A DNA stretch of 64,000 nucleotides, from positions 3,669,308 through 3,733,307 of the forward strand of contig NW_020653993.1 in the NCBI RefSeq assembly GCF_003589595.1, written 5' to 3'. A program made the translations under genes and the position numbers. The stretch is from Hyposmocoma kahamanoa. Taxonomy: Eukaryota; Arthropoda; Insecta; Lepidoptera; Cosmopterigidae. The stretch's first letter is position 1. Each line of letters starts with the position of its first letter. Under the pieces are notes generated by a model. That model did not search any database. It had not been told where the DNA came from and worked only from the letters and a program-made list of their open reading frames with translations. Shown here in pieces: positions 45,330 through 55,788 of this stretch.

Positions 45330-45445
45330 ACTCAAATAAACTTTATTTCATAAGTAAGCAAAGAGATGGTCATATTGATTAAACTCTAGTGCTCATTCGT
45401 AAGGCAGATTCCTCTGAGAAGAATGAGTAAGAAACTCTAGGTGTT
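45330..45445 (-). mobile_element. LINE 3' end, minus strand
   Basis: AAATAAACTTTATTTCATAA, ATTAAACTCTAGTGCTCATT and CGTAAGGCAGATTCCTCTGA form the inverted counterpart of 5105-5230. Confidence 0.55.
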
Positions 45446-45609
45446 GCTATTTGTAAATATACATTTGTCGAACATCATAGACCGACACAACCTGCAAGAG
45501 CTAAACCTGCCAACCAAATAAGTAGAAGCTAGTATAGCAAGTAGTATAATAAATAATCTTTTGGTATAAAATTTTTGTTTCACCATATTATCGTCGATCC
45601 GACTCGGTC

Positions 45610-46048
45610 CGGCTTTCGGGAAGCTCAGGAACTTCTTCTCATCCGCAGTACCTTAATCCTTGAAGACAAAAGTCTTCGAGCAGTGCGTGTTGCCAGCGAT
45701 GGTCTACGGCTCTGAGACGTGGTCAAATTAGACACGGGGAGATCCGTAGAAGAACTAAAGTCACCGACATAGTTTAGCAAGCAAGATTTAGATTAGATTT
45801 AGATTAGCAAGTTGAAGTGGCAGTGGGCAAGGCACATATCTCGTAGAATTGACGGCCGTTGAAGAAGAAGGTACTCGAATGGAGACCATGAACTGGAAGG
45901 CGTTCAGTGGGACGGCCCCCTACTGGATGACCTGGGCGGTGGGTTACCCATGGATGCAGGCTGCGTCCGATCGACTAATCTGGAAACTTTGGGGGAAGTC
46001 TATGTTCAGCAGTGGACATTTTTCGGCTGATATAATGATGATAATATA
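45610..46048 (+). pseudogene. RTE-type LINE, C-terminal end
   Basis: The plus strand, with frame breaks, encodes the end of an RTE endonuclease-reverse transcriptase: KVFEQCVLPAMVYGSETW-like, then an IRRRTKVTDI-like stretch, KLKWQWARHI-like, and a final MQAASDRLIWKLWGKSMF stretch. TGATATAATGATGATAATAT is the usual RTE TGATGA-type tail. The copy is 5'-truncated and disrupted (TTAGATTAGATTTAGATTAG has expanded inside it). Confidence 0.8.
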
Positions 46049-46313
46049 GTTTTAAGCCACATGAATGGAAAATTTTGAATATCAACCGGAATCTTGTTAT
46101 AGAGAAGAAAATGTGACTTTGTGAAGGTGATTATCAAAAACAGGTAGTTTATTTTTATTCCTCGTATTAATGTTATGTCTGTCACTATTTTTCATAAAAA
46201 AAAATATTATCCTTCTTAATATAAATTTCTTTTATAAAGTTCTACTATGGTTGCCTGGAAGAAATTACTACACAGCAATAAAGCTGCCTGTTGCACATTA
46301 TCTTAGTATCTTT

Positions 46314-46566
46314 TTTGTTATAATATCAAGTGACGGGACGAACAAGTCGTGCGCCTGATGGTAAGCTACACGCCTGTCCATAATATTTTCAGTGTCACTC
46401 AGCTCTTTAAATAGCAAAGATCTAAGGCCCATTGCCACTGCGCCCATCAGCCTGAGACATAAGTTGACAAGTTCCATGTACCTGTAATTTCACCAGCACC
46501 CTCATCTTTTAAAACTGGAACTCAGTAATGCTGACATTCCTGCTTGGCGGCAGAAATAGATAATGT
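46314..46566 (-). repeat. RepA copy, head missing
   Basis: TTTTTTGTTATAATATCAAG, GACGGGACGAACAAGTCGTG and GCTTGGCGGCAGAAATAG. Confidence 0.9.
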
Positions 46567-46606
46567 AATTTTATGTTTAATAAAGAATATTTCATTCATT
46601 CGCTTT

Positions 46607-46800
46607 AACTGCCTCAGTGGCCGAACGGTTACCATGCCGGACTGCCACGCAGAGGTCCTAGGCACGATTCCCGGGCCGGGAGAAATATTTGTATGGCCTA
46701 CATTTATTTATCTCATGAGTTTGGGTGTAATTCGTGGTTGTCTATGTGTGCATCCATGGCACCCGCGACACAGGGTTTCCCTAGTGTGGAGCAAAATTGA
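46607..46800 (+). repeat. SINE-1 copy
   Basis: AACTGCCTCAGTGGCCGAAC, GGCACGATTCCCGGG (B box with one change) and CACCCGCGACACAGGG. It is very close to the copy at 7413 and lies 40 bases right of a RepA copy. Confidence 0.85.
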
Positions 46801-47261
46801 ATTATTATTATTGTTCGTAAATTACATTTTCATAAATGTAGCAACGCTTAGCGTATACGAATGTTTCAAACTCACAATTATCAAGAACGTTTTAATCCAA
46901 GTACACCAGTGTTGCCAATATCAATTTTCAATTTACCTATTTGTCACGAGATTCTGATGTTTCTACCGAATTCTCATGACTCCTGTCGGATATAGTCGGT
47001 GCGCATATTCAGTTTTCACTTATTTAATCATCAAAATGAAACGGAACGCAATTAGTACTAATTGAAACGGTGCGGGAAATTTTCGGTAATATGAGGTACA
47101 ATATTCGCATTGCTCACCGATATACGTATCGGTACAATCACATACATTAATATTCACGATGTACACGAAATTTGAATTAAATTTTCATAAGCAATATTCA
47201 TTGAGGATGACGCTATTTTTTCGTATCTATATCGCTTATATACATTTTGTTTTTTCAAACA

Positions 47262-47345
47262 AAACCGACATTTCGGGTTCTTTACAGGTCTCATTGTGGA
47301 AAAACGCTTTGGCACAGCGCTGGATTCTGATGCCGAAAAAGTGAT
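47262..47345 (-). repeat. RepD fragment, minus strand
   Basis: ATTTCGGGTTCTTTACAGGT, CTCATTGTGG matches the CCTGTAAAG..CCCGAAA part of RepD in reverse. Confidence 0.45.
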
Positions 47346-47460
47346 TGAAATAAATAAATAACTTGTTTTCATCTGCACATTAATAGCAAAAATGTTAAGT
47401 AATAGATTTGATCATGTTCTACATTGACCTACCAACATACACACACCCAACATTTTTGCT

Positions 47461-47550
47461 CGACTGCGGGATGGTTATGTTTTTCAAGTGTATGTATGTC
47501 CATTTCTTTTTCACGCTGTACAGCCTAAACGGCTCGATGGATTTTCACAT

Positions 47551-47582
<32 letters not shown>

Positions 47583-47720
47583 TATCAGGTAACAAAGACC
47601 CATGTATACATACCTTATAGACTAACATACATAACAATATAAAAACAAAATACACCTATATTATATATACCTTAAAACAAACATACATACAATATAATAA
47701 TAAAAACTAATCTACACGAT
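47461..47720 (-). mobile_element. LINE tail with (TAAA)n microsatellite
   Basis: The TATTTATTTATTTATTTATT run at 47551-47585 followed by ATCAGGTAACAAAGACCCAT reads on the minus strand as a LINE 3' end with a TAAA-repeat tail. The left flank (CTGTACAGCCTAAACGGCTC) belongs to another common lepidopteran repeat. Confidence 0.5.
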
Positions 47721-47785
47721 TTCCCTTATCGGCGACGTGTGGCGCAATCTGGTGTCAGGTAACCGGCCGCGGAATCGCCGATATA

Positions 47786-49327
47786 CACACATCAAAAAAA
47801 GTTTGCGATCACTTCGAAAAACTGAAATCTTTTTTGTTACTGTAGATTATATTATGATTTTTTCTTCTTTTTAGATTCTTTATTTAAAAATAAATTAGAA
47901 CATAAAACAATGACCCCGTTCAATTGTTTTTTCATATAAAAAGGCTTTCAGTCCTAGCTTACGCTCATTCAGAAATCTGATTTAGTCAATTATAAGCGAT
48001 TCAAGATATTTTTCGCGGAAAGTTGTGATTGAAAAAATGCCAAGAGGATTATCAGAGGTTTTACGAGCTAGAATAGTAACTTTGAGGGAAGAAGGATACA
48101 CCACGAGAGTAATAGCACGCAGACTTGCTATATCCCAATCCTGTGTCGTGGCTACGTTGCAGAGGTATCACGGAATGGGGAATTTAGCTGACCGACCCCG
48201 CAGCGGTCGCCCAACTGTTTTGACAGCTGCCCAAAAGCGCTATACTAGATTGCTGGCAGCTCGTGATCCAACAATCAACGCCACTAAAATAAAAGCAGAA
48301 GTCAGGGCCGCCTCTGGGCTTGAAGTTAGCACGCAGACCGTTCGCAATTGCTTGCACCAGCCTGGATTACGAGCACGGAGGTCTTGGCGAGCTCCGCTCA
48401 ATTCCCGGCAACGTCAACAACGAAGATTGCAGTGGGCTAGACTTCGGCAAAATGAAGAAGGTGAGGACGAAAACATTTGGCAAAACTGTCTCTTCGTTGA
48501 CGAATCTCGAATCACCACTCATCCAGATAACCGACGTGTCCGTGTCTGGAGAAGACCAGGCGACCGTGAAAGACAAAGAACTGCCACTGGAACAGTTCAG
48601 CAAGGCGGAAAATCGGTGTCCTTTTGGGGTGACATTATGATTGGAGCTAGAACGCCTTTGATCCCGTATCGGGGCTTCATGACAGCAGACATGTACAAAG
48701 CAGTTGCTATTGATGATATCGTCAGACCATTCCGAGTAAACCATGGGCACCAATTTGTACTGGTCGATGATAATGCGCCCGCACATCGAGCTCAACGAGT
48801 CAATGCTGCTCTTCAAGAATACGATATTACACGATTAGACTGGCCTGCCGGCTCGCCCGACTTAAACCCAATAGAGCACGCGTGGGATGCTCTTAAACGA
48901 GCAGTATGGAACTGTGAGCCACGTCCCCAGACAGTTCCAGAGCTCAGGGAAGCCGCTATTGAAGAATGGGATAGGTTACCCCAGGAAATGCTGGATAACT
49001 TGATCCTCAGCATGCCCAGGAGGATCTTCGCATGTATTCGAGCCAGGGGAGGAGTTATTTTATATTGAATTCACACCTTTTAATAATAAATTGTTGTTTA
49101 AGTTTAATTAAACAGTCTTTTTCTTTCTATGAAATTTCTATCACTATTACATTATGATTAATGGCTCAATTTTTTAAAATAAATAATAAAAAATAGTTTT
49201 ATATTTTAATTTCAAACAGGGTATTCCTATTTAAAGAAAGCATACAACATAGATTTTTCTTGATAAAGTTAAATTTAAAGAATTATAGGAGCTTATGCTA
49301 TTGATCGCAAACTTTTTTTGATGTGTG
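47786..49327 (+). mobile_element. Complete Tc1-type transposon
   Basis: Perfect 26-bp terminal inverted repeats (left CACACATCAAAAAAAGTTTG plus CGATCA, 47786-47811; right 49302-49327) enclose one long transposase gene. TA stands outside each end (47784-47785 and 49328-49329). At 1542 bp this is a normal Tc1/mariner size. The TIR identity and the unbroken ORF point to a young, possibly still active copy. Confidence 0.95.
48037..49068 (+). CDS. Tc1-family DD34E transposase, intact
   Basis: This 343-residue protein has the full Tc1 layout. Residues 1-50 form the first helix-turn-helix (EVLRARIVTLREEGYTTRVI). RSGRPT at 55-60 is the AT-hook-like linker. A second DNA-binding domain spans about 62-120. 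The catalytic core has D155 (FVDESR), D245 (VLVDDNAPAH) and E280 (SPDLNPIEHAW), with exactly 34 residues between the last two, so the triad is DD34E. It would act in the nucleus, bind the TIRs and cut and paste the element at TA sites. I chose the ATG at 48037; the frame is open four codons further left, but that upstream start would be GTG. The stop lies 234 bp before the right TIR. No introns, stops or frameshifts are seen. Overlapping frames are shadows. Confidence 0.95.
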   Translation: MPRGLSEVLRARIVTLREEGYTTRVIARRLAISQSCVVATLQRYHGMGNLADRPRSGRPTVLTAAQKRYTRLLAARDPTINATKIKAEVRAASGLEVSTQTVRNCLHQPGLRARRSWRAPLNSRQRQQRRLQWARLRQNEEGEDENIWQNCLFVDESRITTHPDNRRVRVWRRPGDRERQRTATGTVQQGGKSVSFWGDIMIGARTPLIPYRGFMTADMYKAVAIDDIVRPFRVNHGHQFVLVDDNAPAHRAQRVNAALQEYDITRLDWPAGSPDLNPIEHAWDALKRAVWNCEPRPQTVPELREAAIEEWDRLPQEMLDNLILSMPRRIFACIRARGGVILY

Positions 49328-49329
49328 TA

Positions 49330-49763
49330 TGACACCCTTCGGCCAAAATTCCTCTTTCATGAAGGTCGAAAGATGTTCGGTCGGTATTCTCACCACAAAC
49401 GAATTGAACGAATTTAATATTAGGTGTCGTTAGATTCGTTTTGATTGTGGGAGTGTCATGGACTATAAAAATAAATCAAAATAGTGAGGGGGATGTTTTT
49501 GTATCTTTCCCGCTAAACATTTTTGCCGTCAGGTTTTTGTTGTTTTTAAATAATTTTTAGATTCCGGATTTTCTTGTTTCGGATCCAAATCGCGTCTATT
49601 TGTTTTTTCAAACGCATCACGACTGACCGAGATGATAAAATCATCAACCAGTTATATCTAATATTAACGCAAACCACAATATTTTTCACTATAGTTACAA
49701 AAGTTATTAATTTAGTACTTTTTTTCAAAATAACTTTATTGATAACTTTTGTTAAAAAAACCA
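49330..49763. other. Non-coding flank of the Tc1 element
   Basis: No gene or known repeat was recognised. Confidence 0.4.
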
Positions 49764-49982
49764 ACAGTAGAGCTCCTTGTGAAAGAGTTCGTCCAGGAAG
49801 GGCGGCTCCCTTACCTATTTCTGCCACCAAGCAATAATATGAGCATCACTGTGTTCCGGTTTTAAAGGGAGGGGTTGATGAAATTATTAAAGGGCGCAGT
49901 GGCAGTGGCCCTCAGATTTAAAGTTCTGAATGGAGCTGCAACTGTCCGTCTTGTCACTTCATATTGTAAAACAAAAAAAAAC
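49764..49982 (+). repeat. RepA copy with deletions
   Basis: AACAGTAGAGCTCCTTGTGA, AAGAGTTCGTCCAGGAAGGG and AAGGGCGCAGTGGCAGTGGC, ending ATTGTAAAACAAAAAAAAAC. Confidence 0.85.
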
Positions 49983-50238
49983 CTCGAAATATTCATTGAA
50001 ATAATAAAATATTTTGCGAAAACCGTGTAGTAGCTCTATGTTCGCCTCGTTGAACTCTCCGGTGACCAGAATGCAGCTGCTTCCATCAAAGAATAGCTGT
50101 CCAAAAGGGTAACGTAGCCTAGTCTCCTGAGTATGATGCCTGCAGACCGCTTTGAAATTTTCATTCTACTTTTATGATGAATAAAGTGTTGTGTTTTTAT
50201 TAAATTATCATATGTAGTACTATACACAAATGCTTATT

Positions 50239-50325
50239 TAAGCCTTGGTAGTCTAATGGTTTGACTTGAATGGTTTGATCAAGCAGTGGCTGCGGGTTGG
50301 AATCCGCGCTCGGACCAGTGAGTAT
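50239..50325 (+). repeat. tRNA-like SINE head
   Basis: TAGTCTAATGGTTTG is A-box-like and GCGGGTTGGAATCCGCGC is B-box-like. There is no cloverleaf pairing, so it is not a tRNA gene. Confidence 0.55.
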
Positions 50326-50700
50326 TGAAATAAAGTTACAAAACATAATCGAACATCTAGGAGAAAACCCTATCGTATTCTTTTCTATTAGTTGGCAAAT
50401 GCATTGCTGTAAATTTTCTATAGAACCTGAAAATTCTAGTAAATTGAAATATTCCAAACTTCCTGTCTGGGTCGCACCCAGAGGCGAGGAACTTCTGTCT
50501 CTTTTGTACAAAGGACTAAAAGGAAAGGAGGAAAGAGACAAAAAATGTTAAGATTTGCTGCTAGTTATTTGCTCTTACTACGTGTTAGAGCAAAGGCAAT
50601 CTTCTTGTTAGCACAACTTTCTGGATTCGAAATTCGATACGGACTTACACTTTTATTTGGCGAGCTTACGTATTTTAATATCTTAAACTGAAGACGTTTT

Positions 50701-50848
50701 AGTAGTAGTAAATAAAGTTCCTTGTGAAAGAGTTCGTCCAGTGAAGCAATGTTAGCATTACTGCGTTCCGGTTTTAAAGGGTAAGAGTGCTGGTGAAATT
50801 ACAGGAATATGAGACTTGTCAACGTATGTCTCAGAGCTACAGGCATCC
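50701..50848 (+). repeat. RepA head half
   Basis: AGTTCCTTGTGAAAGAGTTC, CTGCGTTCCGGTTTTAAAGG and GTCAACGTATGTCTCAGAGC. It ends where a LINE fragment begins. Confidence 0.85.
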
Positions 50849-50869
50849 TTTTAAACTAGCCTATACTCT

Positions 50870-51112
50870 AATATTAATACAATACGATGTGCTCAGAATT
50901 CTATTCAAAATGCTGAGACTTTATAGCGCCTCCGCCATGTTTGCGGACGATCACCTTGATGATTTCTACGCTGTTATACGCAAACGGAGTACTTCAATAC
51001 TGTTTTGCCTCTGGACCTGCACCAACGGTACCTCGTCTCGTGGCTCGCCTATGTATAGTGGTCGCAGCTGCATGCCAGTTCATGCCGCTTTATTATTTGG
51101 GTGAATTGTAGT
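50870..51112 (+). pseudogene. LINE reverse transcriptase C-terminal fragment
   Basis: The plus strand reads QYDVLRILFKMLRLYSASAM, FADDHLDDFYAVIRKRSTSI. This is the 'VQYN..FR.L..L.R..SAS.MFA......F.A..RKR' block that ends many lepidopteran LINE ORF2 proteins. The same family is seen upstream of this block at 62033-62600. No tail was identified. Non-functional. Confidence 0.65.
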
Positions 51113-51157
51113 TGTTTTTATTTAAATTTCAAGTAAATACTCTGTCTTTTAATTTTT

Positions 51158-51316
51158 AACCGACTTTTAAAAAGGAGGAGGTTCTCAATTCGACTGTATG
51201 TTTTTTTTTGTGTATGTATGTTACACAATAACTTTTAAAACGATTTGAAAGATTCTGTTTTTGTTGAAAAGGGGGTACCTCAGCAGTGGTCCCATTTAAA
51301 TTTAAAGAAAATATTC
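51158..51316 (+). repeat. RepC copy
   Basis: AACCGACTTTTAAAAAGGAG, GAGGTTCTCAATTCGACTGT and TTTAAAGAAAATATTCTAC. This copy shows the classic start of the family. Confidence 0.7.
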
Positions 51317-51748
51317 TACATATGAATTATTTTTGTTAATATTAATTTAATTTTTTTAATTTTACTATCCATTATTTCAATTTCAATTTCTTTTTCACAG
51401 ATTATTGCAATTAACAAATATGGGCCAAATTGCCTGAAACAAATGATTATTTTATGCAAACGAGTTTATATCGAGTTTGCGTGTAAAATAAATGGTAGGG
51501 TTTACCGCTTCCTTCCTAGAACCATAAGCTCAGTGCAGCGAATATGCTGTCTCTTGCAACGGCTCTCTATGATTTATTCATATATCTGTGCTTTTAATAC
51601 GTTTGCTACTTTAAGGTATATACTGTATAAAATTCTCTATAATATCTATGATTTAGATGCACTAGAGTTTTAAGAGAACAGGCGAATATAAGTGTATTGA
51701 GAAATTCTTTAATTTGGTAAAACATCACTTTAAAAAGTAACCTTTTTA

Positions 51749-51994
51749 GTAGCAGTAGAGCTCCTTGCAAAAGAGTTCGTCCAGTACTACCACTTTGACT
51801 ATTTCTGGTAAGGTTGCTGGGGAAAGTACCGGCACATGGGTCTTGTCAACTTCTGTCTCAGGCTGTGCGCTGTGGCAGTGCCCCTCAGATCTTTGCTATT
51901 TAAAGCTCAGAGCGGCACTACAACTGTTATGAACAGGCGTGTCGCTTACCACGCGCACGACTTGTTCTTCCCGACACTTGGTATTATAAAAAAC
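51749..51994 (+). repeat. RepA copy
   Basis: TTAGTAGCAGTAGAGCTCCT, GTGCCCCTCAGATCTTTGCT and CCGACACTTGGTATTATAAA. It has short internal deletions. Confidence 0.9.
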
Positions 51995-52084
51995 CTGTAG
52001 GTTTTATCACAATGTTTTCCTTCACCGAAAATTCATGGTAAATTTGATATTAAATTTTGCATATTAAATTCGGAGAAACTCAAA

Positions 52085-52165
52085 GATGCGAGGCTGGATT
52101 CGAACCCAGGGCCTCTGTTTGAGAGGCGATAGGTTAAACCATTGGGCTACACTATAAACTATTCA
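52085..52165 (-). repeat. tRNA-like SINE head, minus strand
   Basis: The minus strand has GTAGCCCAATGGTTTAACC (A box), CTGGGTTCGAATCCAG (B box in a perfect arm) and a GCCTCT...AGAGGC stem between them. The acceptor arms do not pair, so this is a SINE head or tRNA relic. Confidence 0.6.
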
Positions 52166-52315
52166 GAAAAAAAATTAGTAATGGTTATGTGTGTATCGAT
52201 TTTACACGCATTTCCCAGAAAGATATCCGAATATTTTCACATACAATATCACCGTATATCTACATTGTTATGATCCAACGATGATACAGGTTAACAATGC
52301 GGCGTAAAATTTACA

Positions 52316-52350
52316 AGTCCTGTATATGCTTGTAGTTTCACCAGTAACAT
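52316..52350 (-). repeat. Inverted RepA fragment
   Basis: AAGTCCTGTATATGCTTGTA, GTTTCACCAG. It lies 12 bases before a plus-strand RepA copy and repeats the same part in inverse orientation. Confidence 0.65.
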
Positions 52351-52361
52351 AGTTTTTTTTA

Positions 52362-52556
52362 ATGTTAAGGGTGCTGGTGAAATTATAGGCACATGGGACT
52401 TGTAAATTTATGTCTCAGGGTGACGGGCGCAGTGGCAGTGCCCCTCAGATCTTTGCGATTTAAAGCTCTGAGTGCCACTGCAACTGTTATGGATAGGCGT
52501 GTCGCTCATCACCAGGCGCACGACTTCTTCGTCCCGCTGCTTTATATCTTAAAAAA
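52362..52556 (+). repeat. RepA 3' two-thirds
   Basis: AAGGGTGCTGGTGAAATTAT, GACGGGCGCAGTGGCAGTGC and CCAGGCGCACGACTTCTTCG, ending ATATCTTAAAAAAGC. Confidence 0.9.
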
Positions 52557-53030
52557 GCTCCTTATTGATGATACGATAGATAACATCAATTAAAGAAATA
52601 TCAGTACATATGTACATAGTATAGGGAAAACAGACTTACAAGTTCTCTTTTTGACATGAATACAATTTCAAGTTCGAAATCAACAACTGGGACATACAAG
52701 AAAAATTGAACGTGTCAAAAACAGCTCATCTTAAATTTATTTTTCATTTCAGGAACTATGATACAATATGTAATATAGATTTGTATGTATATATATTATA
52801 GCTTTATTTGCCACGTTACAGACTATAGCATTTAACATGTCAAAAACACAGAATATCTTGTTAGTCAGTATTGCATAATTAAATTCAAACATGTACAAAA
52901 GTACAAATAAAATATTAATAAAATCATAATAGTAATAGTATTTTTTACCAAAAAAAACTCAATAATAAATTATTAACACGATAGACACGCATAAGGTCAA
53001 AATATTCGTCACAACTTTGAAGTCACCATT

Positions 53031-53124
53031 AAGCGCACGATTTTTTCGTCCTGTTACTTGTTATTATAAAAAAAAAGCTGAATGTTCTTCCCTGGACTTT
53101 CACGAGGAACTCTACCGCTACTAA
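53031..53124. repeat. RepA tail and inverted RepA head, joined
   Basis: AGCGCACGATTTTTTCGTCC to TATTATAAAAAAAAAGC (plus strand, tail) is followed after ten bases by CTTCCCTGGACTTTCACGAG to CTACCGCTACTA (minus strand, head). Confidence 0.75.
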
Positions 53125-53636
53125 AATAAAATAAATAAGCAGAAAGTTTCATCGAGGGCACTGCCCTGAGGCATTTCCCCTTTGAATAGCTAACATTATT
53201 CTTATGCCTAACTTTCCAATTGATGTGTGCTGTTTCTTCTTCTAATTGTAGCCATGGCATACACTATAATGCTGTATGTTATTTGATTGTGATAAAAAGA
53301 TTTGCAGTCAGCTTAAGGTACTCGCTGGTTGGAGCCTAAATTGCGTCAGTCGCAAAGAAAGGAAATGGTACGTCCTGCGAGAGGCTCCTTTCGTGAAATG
53401 CATATGAAGTTTTCAATCGATCATTATGTTGGATAAGGTCTTCATTCCCTCAAAAGAGGGTTCTCCAGCCACTGAATTTGAACTCGCATTTAATAGACGA
53501 TCCAGTTTTAAATATAAAACGAACTTCTCTCCTTTCTTTCAAATCTATAGACATTTTAAAATTCCATATTCTCTCTCATCCATCATATTTTCAACTTCAA
53601 ACGTAAATATTAAACAATATTTTCCTTTTGTTCCAG
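53125..53636. other. Non-coding, upstream of the Ig gene exon
   Basis: The 86-codon frame at 53426 has no motif. TTTCCTTTTGTTCCAG at 53621-53636 is a good splice-acceptor candidate for the exon that follows. Confidence 0.4.
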
Positions 53637-53789
53637 ATTTCATATCCTGCGGGAATATCGTAGCAGCAATCTATTTATGGCATTGACTTGTGGCGCCTCA
53701 AAGTAATGCACTTGAAATAAAATGTATATTATTATGAAACGTGTTTCACATTTAACAAAATCTTCTTTGCAAAAGAGGTAAAACAAACA

Positions 53790-54287
53790 ATGTATTTTGA
53801 AGAGCTAAGAGAAACAAACGGATGTCGCGATTCCGCGAGTTTGACGATATTATTTGGAGAAGATGTAAGTGTGTTTAGGGAAACAATTGAAGATCAGAAA
53901 TATGGGTTTAGAAGTGAACCCAATGCTGACAGTAATAAAAGTGATCACAAAGAAGAATTTAGTGCTGAAACCGAGTATTCAAATGAAGAAACAAATATTG
54001 TTAAACATCTAGAAGTGAACATGAATTCATCTAATAATACCGTCGAAAATTTAAATAACAACGACATTATTAAAGTTGCATCTAAAATGACTAAAAACAA
54101 ATCGATATTAGAAAAAGACAAAACACAAAGGAACGTTACAAGTAGAAGTGCAAATACATTGTTCCTTTTGTTGCGGATATTAAAAAGTCTACCAATATTT
54201 CTAAGCCAGGTGATGGTAATAATCATATTGGTTAGCTTTGTTTGTGCATTGAAAGAACAGAGATTTGCTATTGAACCTCAAGATCAG
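53790..54287 (+). CDS. rst/kirre: Rst/Kirre-type Ig adhesion protein, first coding exon
   Basis: This 166-codon exon ends at CAG|GTGAGT in phase 0. Its last residues, EQRFAIEPQDQ, join across the intron to SAVVGSRVTLPCRV, the conserved start of the first Ig domain of Drosophila Roughest and Kirre. These type I membrane proteins (five Ig domains, one transmembrane segment) mediate cell recognition in myoblast fusion, eye patterning, axon guidance and nephrocyte junctions, with Sns/Hibris as partners. A hydrophobic segment at residues 134-153 (LPIFLSQVMVIIILVSFVCA) fits a signal sequence. The 130 residues before it are acidic and Asn-rich, which is unusual. Met100 and Met142 are alternative starts giving a conventional signal peptide. 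Upstream, the frame is open to a stop at 53718 without another ATG. A possible acceptor at 53636 would make this the second exon. The family is firm; rst versus kirre is not. Confidence 0.85.
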
Positions 54288-54749
54288 GTGAGTTTTTGTG
54301 ATTTTTATCATTATTAAAGATAGTTCCTATTTTACTTCTAAAACGATGTTACTAGTAATTGATCGTTTTCTAATGATACCTAGAGCCGGGATGAGCATGA
54401 CCAATACAAGCCTACCCATAACAGTAGCAGAGTCACTCAGAAGTTTAATCAAACGTCACCGTGAGATATATAGTTGACAATGTTCAAGTGCCTATAGTTT
54501 CACCTTTATCCTTCAAAACCGGAATGCATTAATGCTCAGCACAGAACAATAAATAAAGCAGAAGTGGTTAGTTAGCATCTGATGCGTGCCAACATTAGGT
54601 CTCGCTTTCGAGTCCGCCATTTTCGCTTTGTATTTGGTTGTGTCATTCTTTCGCGCAAATTCTCTGAATTCACAGATATAGCGGCTGGGTAAAGTGTCAA
54701 TTATATTAACAATCCAGAATGTGTTACATCTTTTTAAATTAGAAACTAT

Positions 54750-55788
54750 CAAATCAAATCAAATCAAATGCATTTATTCGTCAACATAGGATACAGTACA
54801 TTGAAATACATGGTATTAAATAAGTTATAGCGACTCTCTATGTTGCACCTTCAGGCATACGAACTACATAAGTGGATGATGAACATGGTTATTTTACTTA
54901 ATTATTATTTATTTACTTAATTATTACTCAATTTTATTTAATGTCAAATTACTTAATTATTACCGAAATATTCGTTTATAGAGTAAAATGTTTCATTAAC
55001 AAGGTATTCAAATAGATTTCTTTTAAATGTTACAATGTCCTTAATGTTCCTTATGTCAGATGGTAATTTATTATAAATCTTGGCACTCATTGCAATAATA
55101 CTATTACATAGGAGGGCAGATCTGCCACCTACGCTGTCAAGTTTATTATTCCTACGGGCACTCTTAACACAATTAAAGAAGTTTGGATTGCGTCTGATGA
55201 AAACTGCGGTATTAAATACATAAAGAGACATTAGCGTTAGTAATTTATGTTTCTTAAAATAAGGTCTGCAGCTATCTGTTCGTTTTAGACCACACATTGC
55301 TCTAATACACTTCTTTTGTGCTAGGAACACTCTCTTCACATTTATAGCATTACCCCAGAAAATTATTCCGTAGCGCAATTTTGAAGCTATGAAACCGTGA
55401 TATGCTGTTAGAACCACCTCGAGGCTAGCTTTCTTCCTTAACATAAATAACGCGTATGAGAACTGATTCACCTTCTTACATATAAATTCTATTTGGGATT
55501 GCCATTTCATGTTACTGTCTATATACAAGCCTAGAAATTTAGTAGTAGTGGTCATGTCAACGTCAATGTTATTATTAGTAAATGGGTTCAAGGGGGATTT
55601 TTTTAGTTGAAAGCTCATAACTTTAGTCTTACTGAGGTTTATACTTAAGTTGTTATTATTAAGCCACTCTACTACTTCTTTAAGACTGTCAAGTATTTTA
55701 GATTTGTCTTCGTACAGTATAGTACAATCATCTGCAAATAGTACCATCGGATAAAGTGTGGATTTTATTATGTCATTAATATAAATTA
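54750..55788 (-). mobile_element. Jockey-like LINE, 5'-truncated, with target duplication
   Basis: AAACTAT flanks the insertion on both sides (54743-54749 and 55789-55795). The 3' end, at the left, is a (GATTT)n repeat on the minus strand. A 264-codon frame occupies most of the rest. The insertion lies within a RepA copy and within the intron of the Ig gene. Confidence 0.8.
54953..55747 (-). pseudogene. LINE reverse transcriptase, C-terminal half
   Basis: The uninterrupted frame begins with MVLFADDCTILYEDKSK, which holds the FADD version of the reverse-transcriptase catalytic motif. It continues with LSINLSKTKVMSF and KFLGLYIDSNMKWQSQI (thumb region) and YGIIFWGNA, and ends in the 'IYNKLPSDIRN' region typical of Jockey/CR1-type ORF2 ends. 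In-frame sequence upstream (LIYINDIIKSTLYP) extends the domain to about 55788, so the first Met is not a true start. The fingers, palm start, endonuclease and ORF1 are missing because of 5' truncation. No stop codons in what remains, so the copy is fairly young but inactive. Confidence 0.9.

Noticed and set aside
48320..49013. Long overlapping frames (106, 149 and 66 codons) in the Tc1 element
   Set aside because: They are shadow frames of the intact transposase and lack domains of their own.
54513..54752. 79-codon minus frame next to the LINE
   Set aside because: It spans the edge of a RepA fragment and the LINE target site, so it is a mosaic of unrelated pieces.
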